A DNA stretch of 17,436 nucleotides. Source: WJLY01 sp964399265 (GTDB lineage Bacteria; Joyebacterota; Joyebacteria; Joyebacterales; Joyebacteraceae). Of the stretch, positions 1-6,695 are shown one piece after another (positions within the stretch are counted from its first letter, which is position 1; every line of letters starts with the position of its first letter). Below the pieces are notes generated by a model that saw only the letters and a program-made list of their open reading frames with translations, was not told where the DNA came from and ran no database searches. The stretch spans positions 1-17,436 of the forward strand of contig CAYNQF010000054.1 in NCBI GenBank assembly GCA_964399265.1, written 5' to 3'. The position numbers were made by a program, and so were the translations under genes.

Positions 1-2967
1 GGCTCCGACAGCTACAGCGACGCTCTGGGCTACTACAGGAAGGTCCTGGACGGCGAGATCGGCGAGAGGCTGCCCGATCCCGAGGCCGCAGAGGTCTACG
101 TCCGTGTGGCCAAGTGTCACCTCGGGCTCGGCGAGTACCGCGAGGCCAGGGACGCGTGTGCTCGACTGGATGACCTCGAGCTGGAGGAGGGCTCCACCGC
201 CCTCTGGGCCGAGGCCAACGTCGTCCTCGCTCGCGTCGAGATCGAGAGCGGTCGCTACGACGAAGCGCTCCGCGCGGCCCAGAAGGCATACGACGCGCTC
301 AAGACCCTTCCGGACGGCACCCTGCTGGCGGAGGCCGGCAAGGCGCTCGGCATCGCAAACGCCGAGCTGGGCAACATGGGCGCCGCCAGAGACTACTTCA
401 CCGACTATCTGGTCACGCAGAAGAGACTCGGCAGCGACGCCGGGCTGGCGGCCGCGTACAACAACCTCGGCGTCCTGGCCAAGAGGTCCGGCGATCTTAA
501 CGGCGCGCTCGACTATCTGACGAATGCACTCGAGATCGACAGACGGCAGGGCAGGTCGGCCGCGATCGCGGACAGACTCACCAACATCGGCATCATCCTC
601 TACAAGCTCTCCCGCTGGGCCGAGTCTGAAGAGAGGCTCATCGAGGCCAGGGAACTCTACTCACGCATCGGCGCCGTGAGAGGACAGGTCGCCGCGCAGA
701 TGGCGCTCGGCAACGTGTGCCGCGTGAGGCGCGAGTGGGGACGAGCGAGGGACCTCTTCCAGAGCGCGCTTCGCACGAGTCAGGACCGCGGGTATCTGAG
801 GGCCGAAGCGCTCGCCCTCGAGTACACCGGCGAGCTCGAGCTGGACCAGGGGAGGGCCGAGGACGCGCTGGGCACGCTCAACCGCGCGCTGGGGTGCGCC
901 TACAGGCTGTCATCGAACAGCGACGTCGTCGTCGAGGTCCTGAGACGTAGGGCGGAGGCACTCTTCGCTCTGGGGCGCATCAGCGAGGCGGAGCGCGACT
1001 GCTCCGACGGCGTGAAGCTCTGCCGCGACCTTGGAGACAAGCTGGAGGAGGGTGCCCTGCTGCGCGTCCTCGCGAGCATCTGCTACGCGAAGGGCGAGCA
1101 GGCGGCATCGGAGGTCCTGGTCGTACGCGCGGAAGAGATCCTCCGGAGGGTCGGCGACTCGTTCGAACTGGCGCGCACGGCGCTGGCCGACGGCATCGGC
1201 CTGCGGGAGTCGGCGGCCGACGGTGAGATCCCCATCGACAGGATCGAGGCGAGGCTGTCGGCGGCCGAAGCGATCTTCACGCGCATCGGTGGCGGCTACT
1301 GGGTTGCCAGATGCCAGTTCCAACGAGGCAAGGCCCTGCAGCGCGCCGGCCAGACGGACAGAGCGAGGAACTGGCTGGAGCGCGCGAGACTCAAGTTCGA
1401 GGTCAGTCACGACAACCAGGGCCTATCGGAGGTCGATGCCGTGCTTCGCGAACTGGACGCGGAGCTGGCCGACGCCGGCGTGGCTCGCAAGGGGCGGTAC
1501 TCGGCCATCGCCGAAGGGTACAGGTTCCTGGAGACGGGTGAGCCGCGCGCGGAGGACATCCACCGGCTGGCGGAAGAGGTCGCCGACGCTGTGTCGGCGG
1601 ACAGGTTGGTCCTCTTCTCGGTCAACGAAGAGGCGAGCCCGGTCGTCATCACGTCCGTCGACGGCTCGGGCCGAGGCGTGGCCGACGTCAGCAGGTTCGT
1701 GAGGTCCTCGATCTCGGCGCGCGGATTCTCTCGCGCGCTCGTGGTGAGCGACGCGAGGTCGTCGGACGCGCTCGTGCCGCGCGGGGTGGGTGCACTCGTG
1801 GTCATACCGGCGAGGGTCGGTCTGAACCGCGACAGCGTCTGCCTCGTCTACGCCGACCGCACACGCGGCGATAGCATGGTCCCGTTCACCAGGAGCGACG
1901 TCGAGTTCGTCGGGGCGGCCGCGAGGCTGCTGGGTCTGGCGTGCTCCAGGGCCCAGGAGAGCCACGCCTGGGCCGCGGACGGACAGCTCGCGCTCGAACT
2001 CGGAAGCTCCGCGCAGTTCTCCGGCATCATCACGCGCGACCCGATGATGCTGCGCATTCTGGAGGACGTCGAGCGCCTCAAGGACAGCAGGATCCCGATC
2101 GTCATCAGGGGAGAGTCGGGTGTCGGCAAGGAACTGGTCGCCCGCGCGATACACGAGGGTGGCAGGAGCCGCACCGGCAGGATGGTCGCGCTGAACGCGG
2201 GCGCGATCGCCCCTCATCTCCAGGAGAGCGAGTTGTTCGGCCACGTGAAGGGCGCCTTCACCGACGCCGACAGGGACCGGGAGGGACTGGTGCAGGCGGC
2301 GGCGGACGGCACGCTGTTCCTGGACGAAGTGGGCGAGATGAGCCCGCAGCTACAGGTCAAGCTTCTCAGGTTCCTGCAGAACGGCGAGTACCGCAGGGTC
2401 GGCGAGAACGTCATCAGAACCAGCAACGCGCGCGTGATCTCGGCGACGAACAAGGACCTCGCGGAAGAGGTGAGGCAGAACAGGTTCAGACGCGACCTCT
2501 TCTACCGCCTCTGTGCGGTGGTCATAGAGGTGCCCCCGCTGCGCGACAGGCCCGACGACATACCTCTGCTCATGGAGCACTTCCTCAAGATGTACGCGGC
2601 GAGAGAGGGGAAGCACGTCGTCGGGTTCAGCAGAGAGGTCCGCGAGATCTTCCAGCGGCACGACTGGCGCGGGAACAACGTGCGCGAGCTCGAGAACGAG
2701 GTGCGTAGGGGCGTCGCCCTGTGCGACGACGGCGATCTGATCACGGCGGACAAGCTCAGCTCCGAGCTGCGCGCCGGCTACGCCGGAGAGACGGGCCTGT
2801 CCGACGCGCAGGGTCGTTCCCTCAAGGACGAGGTCGAGGCTCTGGAGAAGTCACGCATCCTGGAAGCGCTCGGGAAGACCGGTTGGAACAAGCAGGCGGC
2901 CGCCGATCTCCTCGGAATGTCGAGGACGGGGCTGCATGCGAAGATGAGGAAGTACGGGATCGGGTAG
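1..2967 (+). CDS. TPR-GAF-sigma54 enhancer-binding transcriptional activator (5' partial)
   Basis: The frame is open from base 1, so the true start lies upstream; 988 residues are visible. Residues about 1-480 are TPR-like helical repeats. Residues about 515-655 look like a GAF domain. A sigma54-interaction AAA+ domain follows: Walker A GESGVGKE at 704-711, a GAFTGA-loop variant GAFTDA at 751-756, and Walker B GTLFLDE at 770-776. A Fis-type helix-turn-helix ends the protein (KQAAADLLGMSRTGLHAKM). In this family ATP hydrolysis remodels sigma54-RNA polymerase at -24/-12 promoters, while N-terminal domains sense a signal. TPRs suggest a protein or peptide partner and GAF a small ligand, but the ligand is unknown. 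The usual WPGNVRELEN motif reads WRGNNVRELEN. A terminator follows, then a sigma54 promoter with paired inverted repeats 270-340 bp downstream, the likely target. A kinase domain upstream of the window cannot be excluded. Confidence 0.93.
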   Translation, partial: GSDSYSDALGYYRKVLDGEIGERLPDPEAAEVYVRVAKCHLGLGEYREARDACARLDDLELEEGSTALWAEANVVLARVEIESGRYDEALRAAQKAYDALKTLPDGTLLAEAGKALGIANAELGNMGAARDYFTDYLVTQKRLGSDAGLAAAYNNLGVLAKRSGDLNGALDYLTNALEIDRRQGRSAAIADRLTNIGIILYKLSRWAESEERLIEARELYSRIGAVRGQVAAQMALGNVCRVRREWGRARDLFQSALRTSQDRGYLRAEALALEYTGELELDQGRAEDALGTLNRALGCAYRLSSNSDVVVEVLRRRAEALFALGRISEAERDCSDGVKLCRDLGDKLEEGALLRVLASICYAKGEQAASEVLVVRAEEILRRVGDSFELARTALADGIGLRESAADGEIPIDRIEARLSAAEAIFTRIGGGYWVARCQFQRGKALQRAGQTDRARNWLERARLKFEVSHDNQGLSEVDAVLRELDAELADAGVARKGRYSAIAEGYRFLETGEPRAEDIHRLAEEVADAVSADRLVLFSVNEEASPVVITSVDGSGRGVADVSRFVRSSISARGFSRALVVSDARSSDALVPRGVGALVVIPARVGLNRDSVCLVYADRTRGDSMVPFTRSDVEFVGAAARLLGLACSRAQESHAWAADGQLALELGSSAQFSGIITRDPMMLRILEDVERLKDSRIPIVIRGESGVGKELVARAIHEGGRSRTGRMVALNAGAIAPHLQESELFGHVKGAFTDADRDREGLVQAAADGTLFLDEVGEMSPQLQVKLLRFLQNGEYRRVGENVIRTSNARVISATNKDLAEEVRQNRFRRDLFYRLCAVVIEVPPLRDRPDDIPLLMEHFLKMYAAREGKHVVGFSREVREIFQRHDWRGNNVRELENEVRRGVALCDDGDLITADKLSSELRAGYAGETGLSDAQGRSLKDEVEALEKSRILEALGKTGWNKQAAADLLGMSRTGLHAKMRKYGIG

Positions 2968-3030
2968 AAGCAAGGCGTCGGCTGAGTGAAGTTCCAGCCG
3001 TCGAAGCGGTGGTCATGCAGGCGGCTCCCG

Positions 3031-3063
3031 AGGCCCCGGACGAGTGTCCGGGGCCTTCTTCGT
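3031..3063 (+). terminator. Rho-independent terminator after the TPR-GAF activator
   Basis: A perfect 11-bp GC-rich stem (AGGCCCCGGAC / GTCCGGGGCCT) with a 4-nt GAGT loop is followed by the T-rich tail TCTTCGTT. It starts 63 bp after the activator stop codon and should insulate the downstream sigma54 promoter from read-through. Confidence 0.85.
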
Positions 3064-3120
3064 TGACGACCCGCTCAGCGCGTCGAGATGTTGACGGAGC
3101 GTCGAACTTCCGACGGTCGT

Positions 3121-3149
3121 CGTAACGCTTTGGCGGATTTCCTGTTACG
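3121..3149 (+). promoter_or_regulatory. Candidate enhancer site A: CGTAAC-N17-GTTACG
   Basis: Perfect inverted half-sites CGTAAC and GTTACG are separated by 17 nt. The same arrangement recurs 116 bp downstream (site B). The site is centred about 175 bp upstream of the -24 element of a sigma54 promoter, a normal distance for an upstream activating sequence. The binding protein is inferred, most simply the TPR-GAF activator encoded just upstream. Confidence 0.5.
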
Positions 3150-3236
3150 GCCAATTCGCTCCAGGCGGCCGTCCTGAGCGTCGAGAACGTGCCAGAGTCG
3201 TCGGTTCTGCACAGCGAGGGCCCCTGTGACGTGTCG

Positions 3237-3266
3237 CGTAACTAATTGTTGGGGTGTAAGTTACAC
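3237..3266 (+). promoter_or_regulatory. Candidate enhancer site B: CGTAAC-N17-GTTACA
   Basis: This is a second copy of the inverted repeat with the same 17-nt spacer, centred about 59 bp upstream of the -24 GG. Its right half overlaps a perfect palindrome GTGTAA-G-TTACAC (3254-3266). The centre-to-centre distance to site A is 116 bp, close to 11 helical turns, so both sites lie on the same face of the DNA. Confidence 0.5.
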
Positions 3267-3308
3267 GATGCAAGGCGAGACGTCGAGACGGTCTCGGGGC
3301 TGCGGTTC

Positions 3309-3324
3309 TGGCACGCGCTATGCC
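3309..3324 (+). promoter_or_regulatory. sigma54 (-24/-12) promoter
   Basis: TGGCACG-CGCT-ATGC matches the sigma54 consensus TGGCACG-N4-TTGC at all but one conserved base. The invariant GG (3310-3311) and GC (3322-3323) have the required 10 nt between them. Transcription should start near 3335 and run rightward into two tiny ORFs. It lies downstream of a sigma54 activator gene and two matched inverted repeats. Confidence 0.8.
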
Positions 3325-3369
3325 CTATGCAGGGGTGAAGGTAGTTGACAACTCAATAGGAGGGGTGGA

Positions 3370-3474
3370 GTGGCCAGGGTGTCTTTGAAGCAGGGGGGGC
3401 GAGTCCGGTCGCTCTTTGGTCTGCTTCACTCCTCCGACCTCATGCCCCGCCGGAACGCGGCGGAGATGACATAG
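3370..3474 (+). CDS. Small ORF, 34 aa, first gene after the sigma54 promoter
   Basis: This ORF starts with GTG, preceded by a consensus Shine-Dalgarno AGGAGG (3358-3363) with a 6-nt spacer. It encodes a basic, soluble-looking 34-residue peptide (MARVSLKQGGRVRSLFGLLH at the N-terminus) with no cysteine and no signal peptide. It lies about 35 nt after the predicted transcription start, and its stop is 11 nt before the next small ORF, whose Shine-Dalgarno begins at its stop codon, an arrangement that suggests coupled translation. I recognise no family. It could be a leader peptide, a precursor of a signalling peptide, or non-functional. The support is the start context and the promoter, not homology. 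Confidence 0.4.
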   Translation: MARVSLKQGGRVRSLFGLLHSSDLMPRRNAAEMT

Positions 3475-3485
3475 AGGAGATTGGA

Positions 3486-3560
3486 ATGCCGGGGACGGCG
3501 ACTGTGAAGATAATGGTCGTGATCCTGCTCATCGGAATCGTGTCGCCGTTCCTCGGCTGA
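3486..3560 (+). CDS. Small hydrophobic ORF, 24 aa
   Basis: An ATG is preceded by GAGGAGA (3474-3480) with a 5-nt spacer. The 24-residue product has a short polar start (MPGTATVK) and then a continuous hydrophobic stretch (IMVVILLIGIVSPFLG), enough for one membrane pass. It follows the 34-aa ORF by 11 nt and shares the sigma54 promoter. A small membrane peptide, a secreted pheromone precursor or a regulatory leader peptide are all possible. I recognise no family. The upstream TPR-containing activator makes peptide sensing worth considering, but that is inference. Confidence 0.45.
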   Translation: MPGTATVKIMVVILLIGIVSPFLG

Positions 3561-3750
3561 CCAAGTCGGAACCGAAGCACATAGCGCGAGCTGTACGCGC
3601 GGTTGACAGCAGAATACGGGACCTCTCGAGGAGCCGATCGCATCACGAGCTACAACATGCGCAGGCTCGGCTCTTCACAGCGGCTCCGTCCCCATACGCA
3701 ACTCTGGTCGGGCATTTGCACTCACCTCCGCGGGGATGGAGCCTAGCCGC
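3561..3750. other. Untranslated stretch between small ORFs and hairpin
   Basis: I see no convincing + strand gene here. A TTGACA hexamer at 3603-3608 has no matching -10 box. On the minus strand a 21-codon ORF (3715 down to 3650) has a good GGAGGTG ribosome binding site, but no other support. Confidence 0.4.
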
Positions 3751-3809
3751 AACGGCCGGCAGGAAGCAGCGTGGAGCTCCACGACAGCCCTGCCGGCCGT
3801 TCTCTTTGT
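3751..3809 (+). terminator. Long perfect hairpin with inner palindrome; terminator or attenuator
   Basis: A perfect 13-bp stem (AACGGCCGGCAGG at 3751-3763, CCTGCCGGCCGTT at 3789-3801) encloses a 25-nt loop that contains the 12-nt palindrome GTGGAGCTCCAC (3771-3782). The tail CTCTTTGT is moderately T-rich. It would end the transcript from the sigma54 promoter after about 470 nt, 64 nt before the radical SAM gene. It may be a true terminator or a conditional attenuator for the downstream operon. Confidence 0.65.
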
Positions 3810-3846
3810 CACCTCGCGGCCCGCTTCCTTCCTCATTCCCCTGAGA

Positions 3847-3862
3847 CGATCCCCTTGGATCG
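3847..3862 (+). promoter_or_regulatory. Small hairpin in the ribosome-binding region of the radical SAM gene
   Basis: CGATCC-CCTT-GGATCG is a perfect 6-bp stem ending 3 nt before the ATG at 3866. No Shine-Dalgarno is visible there, so the hairpin occupies the place where one would be expected. It may affect translation start, or it may be coincidental. Confidence 0.3.
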
Positions 3863-3865
3863 ACC

Positions 3866-6271
3866 ATGGTTGCTGCCATACGCACGTTCGACCTGTGCCG
3901 CGAGGTCCGGCGCGTCGGGGCGAGCTTCGAGAGCGCCCTCGTCGAGGACGGTCGCGACTCGGACGCGCCCGGCGCGAGGCCGGGGGACAGAGGCGTCACC
4001 GCCCGCAATCTCTCGCTGACGCTTCCGTATCATCTGATCGAGGGATTCCCGTTCGACGGCGACTTGGGGGCCGCGCGCGCGATGTCGCGCGGCAACGCGT
4101 TCGGTGCCGCGCACTTTCTTGCCCAGGACCGCTTCCTGGACGGCGACGAGAGCCTGTCGCCCCGTGGGAGCGGCTTCTCCGACCTGTGTCTCGTCCGCTT
4201 CATCCGCGAGTACGCGGGGTTGTTCGACGGGGAGTCGGACTTCTGGCCCCTCCTCGAACGCTATCTGCGTGAGTATGCCCAGAGCCTGGCCTGGGAGAGG
4301 GACGTGCTGTGGTCGAGCGGCGGCGCCCGGTGCGTGGACGAGGACTCCCTCGACCAGACGCTCGAGAGGCTGGGCAACAAGATGTCGCCTCTCAAGTCCA
4401 CTGTGGCCGCCGTGTCTCTCCTTTCGGGCAGCGACGAGCTGCTCTCGAAGGGAGAGCGGTTGATCGCCGCGTACCATGCCGGGTATCAGCTCGCCGACGA
4501 CCTTCTCGATCTCTCCCGTGACGCAAGGCTCCGCCGGTGGTCGGTGCCCCTCAGGCTCGCCTCGGGCGCCGGCGAACCCGAGGCCGTGGTGAAGGGTCTG
4601 GACGACGAGGATCTTCTCGGGCTGGTCGTGAGGACCGGGACGTACGCGCGCGTGACCGGCCTGGTCCGCGAGCGATACGAGGAGACCGTCGAGATCGCCG
4701 TGGAACTGGGTCTGTCCGCTCTCGCCGACTACGTGAGAGAAGCGCTGGGCGCGACCGTGGAGATGTCGGTGTGGGTGACGCGCCGGTTCCTGCTCCTCTC
4801 CAAGGCGGCCCACGCCGGCCCGACAGAACAGCCCACGGAGCCACCCGCCGGCGCCCACGCGCACCCCCACTCGTTCTCGGTGCGCGGACGCGACTTCGTA
4901 GTCGACCCGGCAAGCTGTCTGTTCTTCGAAGCGGACGAGGTGGCCTCGGACGTGCTCACGTGGATGCGTTCGGGCTCCTCGGCGGACGCGCTCAAGGTCC
5001 TCCGCCTGGACCACGGCGGAGCGGCCGTCGATGAGGCCAGACACGAACTCTCCTCGGTGGCGGCCGAGGCGACGCCGCTCTGCGGGGCCGCCGAAAGGCC
5101 CACGTCCGTCACGCCCACCAACATCGTGTCGCTCGCACTCGACGTGACCTCCAGGTGCAACCTCGCCTGCGACTACTGCTACTTGAGGGGTGGTGAGAAC
5201 GGCGGCGGGCGCAGCGGTGACGGAGGTCGCGGCGCCGTACGCCACGGCGTCGAGGACATGACTCCCGAGACCGCGTTCGCCTGTCTCGAGTTCCTGCTGG
5301 AGGAGGCATCCACCGACGGGGCGGCCTCTCTCGTGTTCTTCGGAGGCGAGCCGCTGCTTCGCAGCGACCTCGTGCTCGACGTTGCGCGCCGGGCGCGCCG
5401 TGAGGCAGACCAGCGCGGGGTGCGGCTCGACATGCACCTGACCACCAACGGCACGATGCTGACCCCGGACATCGGCTCCGCTCTGCACGAGTCGGGTGTC
5501 ACCGTGCTCGTCAGCATCGACGGTCCTGCCGGGGCCCACGACGGGCACAGGAAGCTCCGGAACGGAGGAGGTTCCCACGACGTCATCGTGCGGAACCTGG
5601 CGTCGCTGCCGGAGGGAGTTGCAGCGTCGGCCCGTGTGACTCTGACGGAGGAGTCGGCTCCGCTTGGAGAGACGGTCTCCCATCTGTCGGCGCTTGGGTT
5701 CGCGACGGTGCATCTCTCGCCGGCCAGTGGCGCTCCCGTGTCCGTCGGGCTCTCCCGGAGACTGCTGCCCGAGTTCGAGGACCTGGCGGCGCGCGAACTC
5801 GAGTCCATGCTCGCCGGCGGGCGGCCAGTGGTGGGGAACTTCACGAGGGCGATGAGGGCGCTTGCGACGGGGCGGCCCCGCGCGCTGCCCTGTGGAGCGG
5901 GCGCCCGATACCTCTGCGCCGCGCCGGACGGCGCGCTCTACCTGTGCCACCGTTTCGCCGGGGACGCGCGGTTCGCCGTGGGGAGCGCCTTCGCCGGCGT
6001 CGACCGTCGGGCGGTCGCCCGCCTTCTCAACGCGCTGAGACGGGACACGGCGGAGTGCTCCGGCTGCTGGGCCAGGTTCATGTGCGGGGGGCCGTGCCTG
6101 CATGACCTCAGTGCCGGGGCGGGAGAGGGCAGGCCGGACCCGATGCGGTGCGAGCTGTCCAAGCGCGTCTACGAACTCGCCATGTGGATGTACGCGTCGC
6201 TCGACCCCGACGCCAGGCGTGCTCTGGGGGCCGGACAGGTACCGCCGCCGTGGGATCCGGGTGAAGCGTGA
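3866..6271 (+). CDS. Radical SAM/SPASM peptide maturase with N-terminal isoprenoid-synthase-like domain
   Basis: An 801-aa multidomain enzyme. Residues about 45-310 resemble an all-alpha class I isoprenoid synthase: an Asp-rich segment QDRFLDGDE (87-95) and a second motif GYQLADDLLDLSRD (206-219) like the FQxxDDxxD of prenyl synthases. Residues 335-405 (HSFSVRGRDFVVDPASCLFFEADE onward) resemble the N-terminal leader-recognition segment of SCIFF/ranthipeptide maturases. The radical SAM core has CNLACDYC (C431, C435, C438), FFGGEP (491-496), TTNGT and SIDGP. A SPASM region carries C676, C684, C694, C731, C734, C740, C744 and C762 (CSGCWARFMCGGPC). Predicted role: SAM-dependent crosslinking of the two Cys-rich peptides encoded next. 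ATG 3866 is the first start after an in-frame stop at 3842; it lacks a Shine-Dalgarno, so the start is less certain. The prenyl-synthase-like domain lacks an obvious GGKRxRP motif, so catalysis by it is unproven. Confidence 0.88.
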   Translation: MVAAIRTFDLCREVRRVGASFESALVEDGRDSDAPGARPGDRGVTARNLSLTLPYHLIEGFPFDGDLGAARAMSRGNAFGAAHFLAQDRFLDGDESLSPRGSGFSDLCLVRFIREYAGLFDGESDFWPLLERYLREYAQSLAWERDVLWSSGGARCVDEDSLDQTLERLGNKMSPLKSTVAAVSLLSGSDELLSKGERLIAAYHAGYQLADDLLDLSRDARLRRWSVPLRLASGAGEPEAVVKGLDDEDLLGLVVRTGTYARVTGLVRERYEETVEIAVELGLSALADYVREALGATVEMSVWVTRRFLLLSKAAHAGPTEQPTEPPAGAHAHPHSFSVRGRDFVVDPASCLFFEADEVASDVLTWMRSGSSADALKVLRLDHGGAAVDEARHELSSVAAEATPLCGAAERPTSVTPTNIVSLALDVTSRCNLACDYCYLRGGENGGGRSGDGGRGAVRHGVEDMTPETAFACLEFLLEEASTDGAASLVFFGGEPLLRSDLVLDVARRARREADQRGVRLDMHLTTNGTMLTPDIGSALHESGVTVLVSIDGPAGAHDGHRKLRNGGGSHDVIVRNLASLPEGVAASARVTLTEESAPLGETVSHLSALGFATVHLSPASGAPVSVGLSRRLLPEFEDLAARELESMLAGGRPVVGNFTRAMRALATGRPRALPCGAGARYLCAAPDGALYLCHRFAGDARFAVGSAFAGVDRRAVARLLNALRRDTAECSGCWARFMCGGPCLHDLSAGAGEGRPDPMRCELSKRVYELAMWMYASLDPDARRALGAGQVPPPWDPGEA

Positions 6272-6294
6272 CGTGAGGAAGGGAGGTGATGAAC

Positions 6295-6468
6295 ATGCGG
6301 CATCTCAAGGCGGCCAACGGGGCCTGTACCGCGTCGATGGCGGAGCCCAAGAAGGGCGAGTACTGCCTCGTCGATTACTCGAGCTGCTCGACGTCCGACG
6401 TCTGCTGGCTCATGGACCTCGACAACGGGTGTGACGCGAGAGACAACTGCATCATCGACACGTCGTGA
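6295..6468 (+). CDS. Cys/Asp-rich RiPP precursor peptide 1 (57 aa)
   Basis: It starts 23 nt after the radical SAM stop. GGAGGTGA is well placed for ATG 6295, and this start aligns with peptide 2, so I prefer it over upstream ATGs at 6286 and 6289. The leader MRHLKAAN matches MKHLRAAN of peptide 2. The core has cysteines at 24, 31, 37, 46 and 52, each followed by Asp at +3 or +4 (D27, D35, D41, D50, D55); C11 in the leader region has none. CX3D spacing is known from ranthipeptides such as freyrasin, where a radical SAM enzyme links Cys sulfur to the Asp beta-carbon. It is the likely substrate of the neighbouring maturase. Disulfide formation in an unmodified secreted peptide is an alternative. 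It has no hydrophobic signal peptide, which fits export by the ABC transporter. Confidence 0.82.
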   Translation: MRHLKAANGACTASMAEPKKGEYCLVDYSSCSTSDVCWLMDLDNGCDARDNCIIDTS

Positions 6469-6506
6469 TCCGAGGGTACGGTCGACTCGGCCGGGAGGAG
6501 GGGAAG

Positions 6507-6683
6507 ATGAAACACCTCAGAGCGGCAAACGCCGCGGGGATGTCGTTGCCGACGTCGCAGGCCGTGCCTGCATCCCAGCTATGCTACATCTTCATAGACT
6601 GGGGCGGGTGCGACACCGTGGACCAGTGCGCGTTCGACTTCGGCGACTGCCCGGGCAACGACGTTTGTCTCATCGACTACTAG
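6507..6683 (+). CDS. Cys/Asp-rich RiPP precursor peptide 2 (58 aa)
   Basis: It starts at ATG 6507 after GGGAGGAGGGG (6493-6503), 38 nt beyond peptide 1. A longer frame opens at 6465, but the conserved leader M[RK]HL[KR]AAN and the ribosome binding site fix the start here. Cysteines at 26, 35, 41, 48 and 54 are each followed by Asp at +3 to +5 (D31, D39, D44, D52, D57). The core repeats the pattern C-hydrophobic-D-aromatic then CxxxDxC seen in peptide 1, and both cores end near C[IL]ID. Residues 10-25 are a Ser/Pro/Ala-rich spacer where the leader could be cleaved. No peptidase gene is nearby, so cleavage, if any, must be done from elsewhere. It is probably a paralogue of peptide 1 modified by the same enzyme. 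Confidence 0.82.
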   Translation: MKHLRAANAAGMSLPTSQAVPASQLCYIFIDWGGCDTVDQCAFDFGDCPGNDVCLIDY

Positions 6684-6695
6684 AGGAGGAGCGAC

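Noticed and set aside
3603..3631. TTGACA hexamer as a sigma70 -35 box before the radical SAM gene
   Set aside because: No -10-like sequence lies 16-18 nt downstream. The same is true of the TTGACA at 3345-3350.
3650..3715. Minus-strand 21-codon ORF with a good GGAGGTG ribosome binding site
   Set aside because: It has two cysteines and a well-spaced Shine-Dalgarno, but no promoter is visible, and it lies antisense within the untranslated part of the sigma54 transcript. One good ribosome binding site is not enough.
3833..6103. A 756-codon open frame on the minus strand opposite the radical SAM gene
   Set aside because: It is a GC-rich shadow frame. Its translation is Arg/Gly/His/Pro-rich with no domain, while the + strand frame carries clear radical SAM and SPASM motifs.
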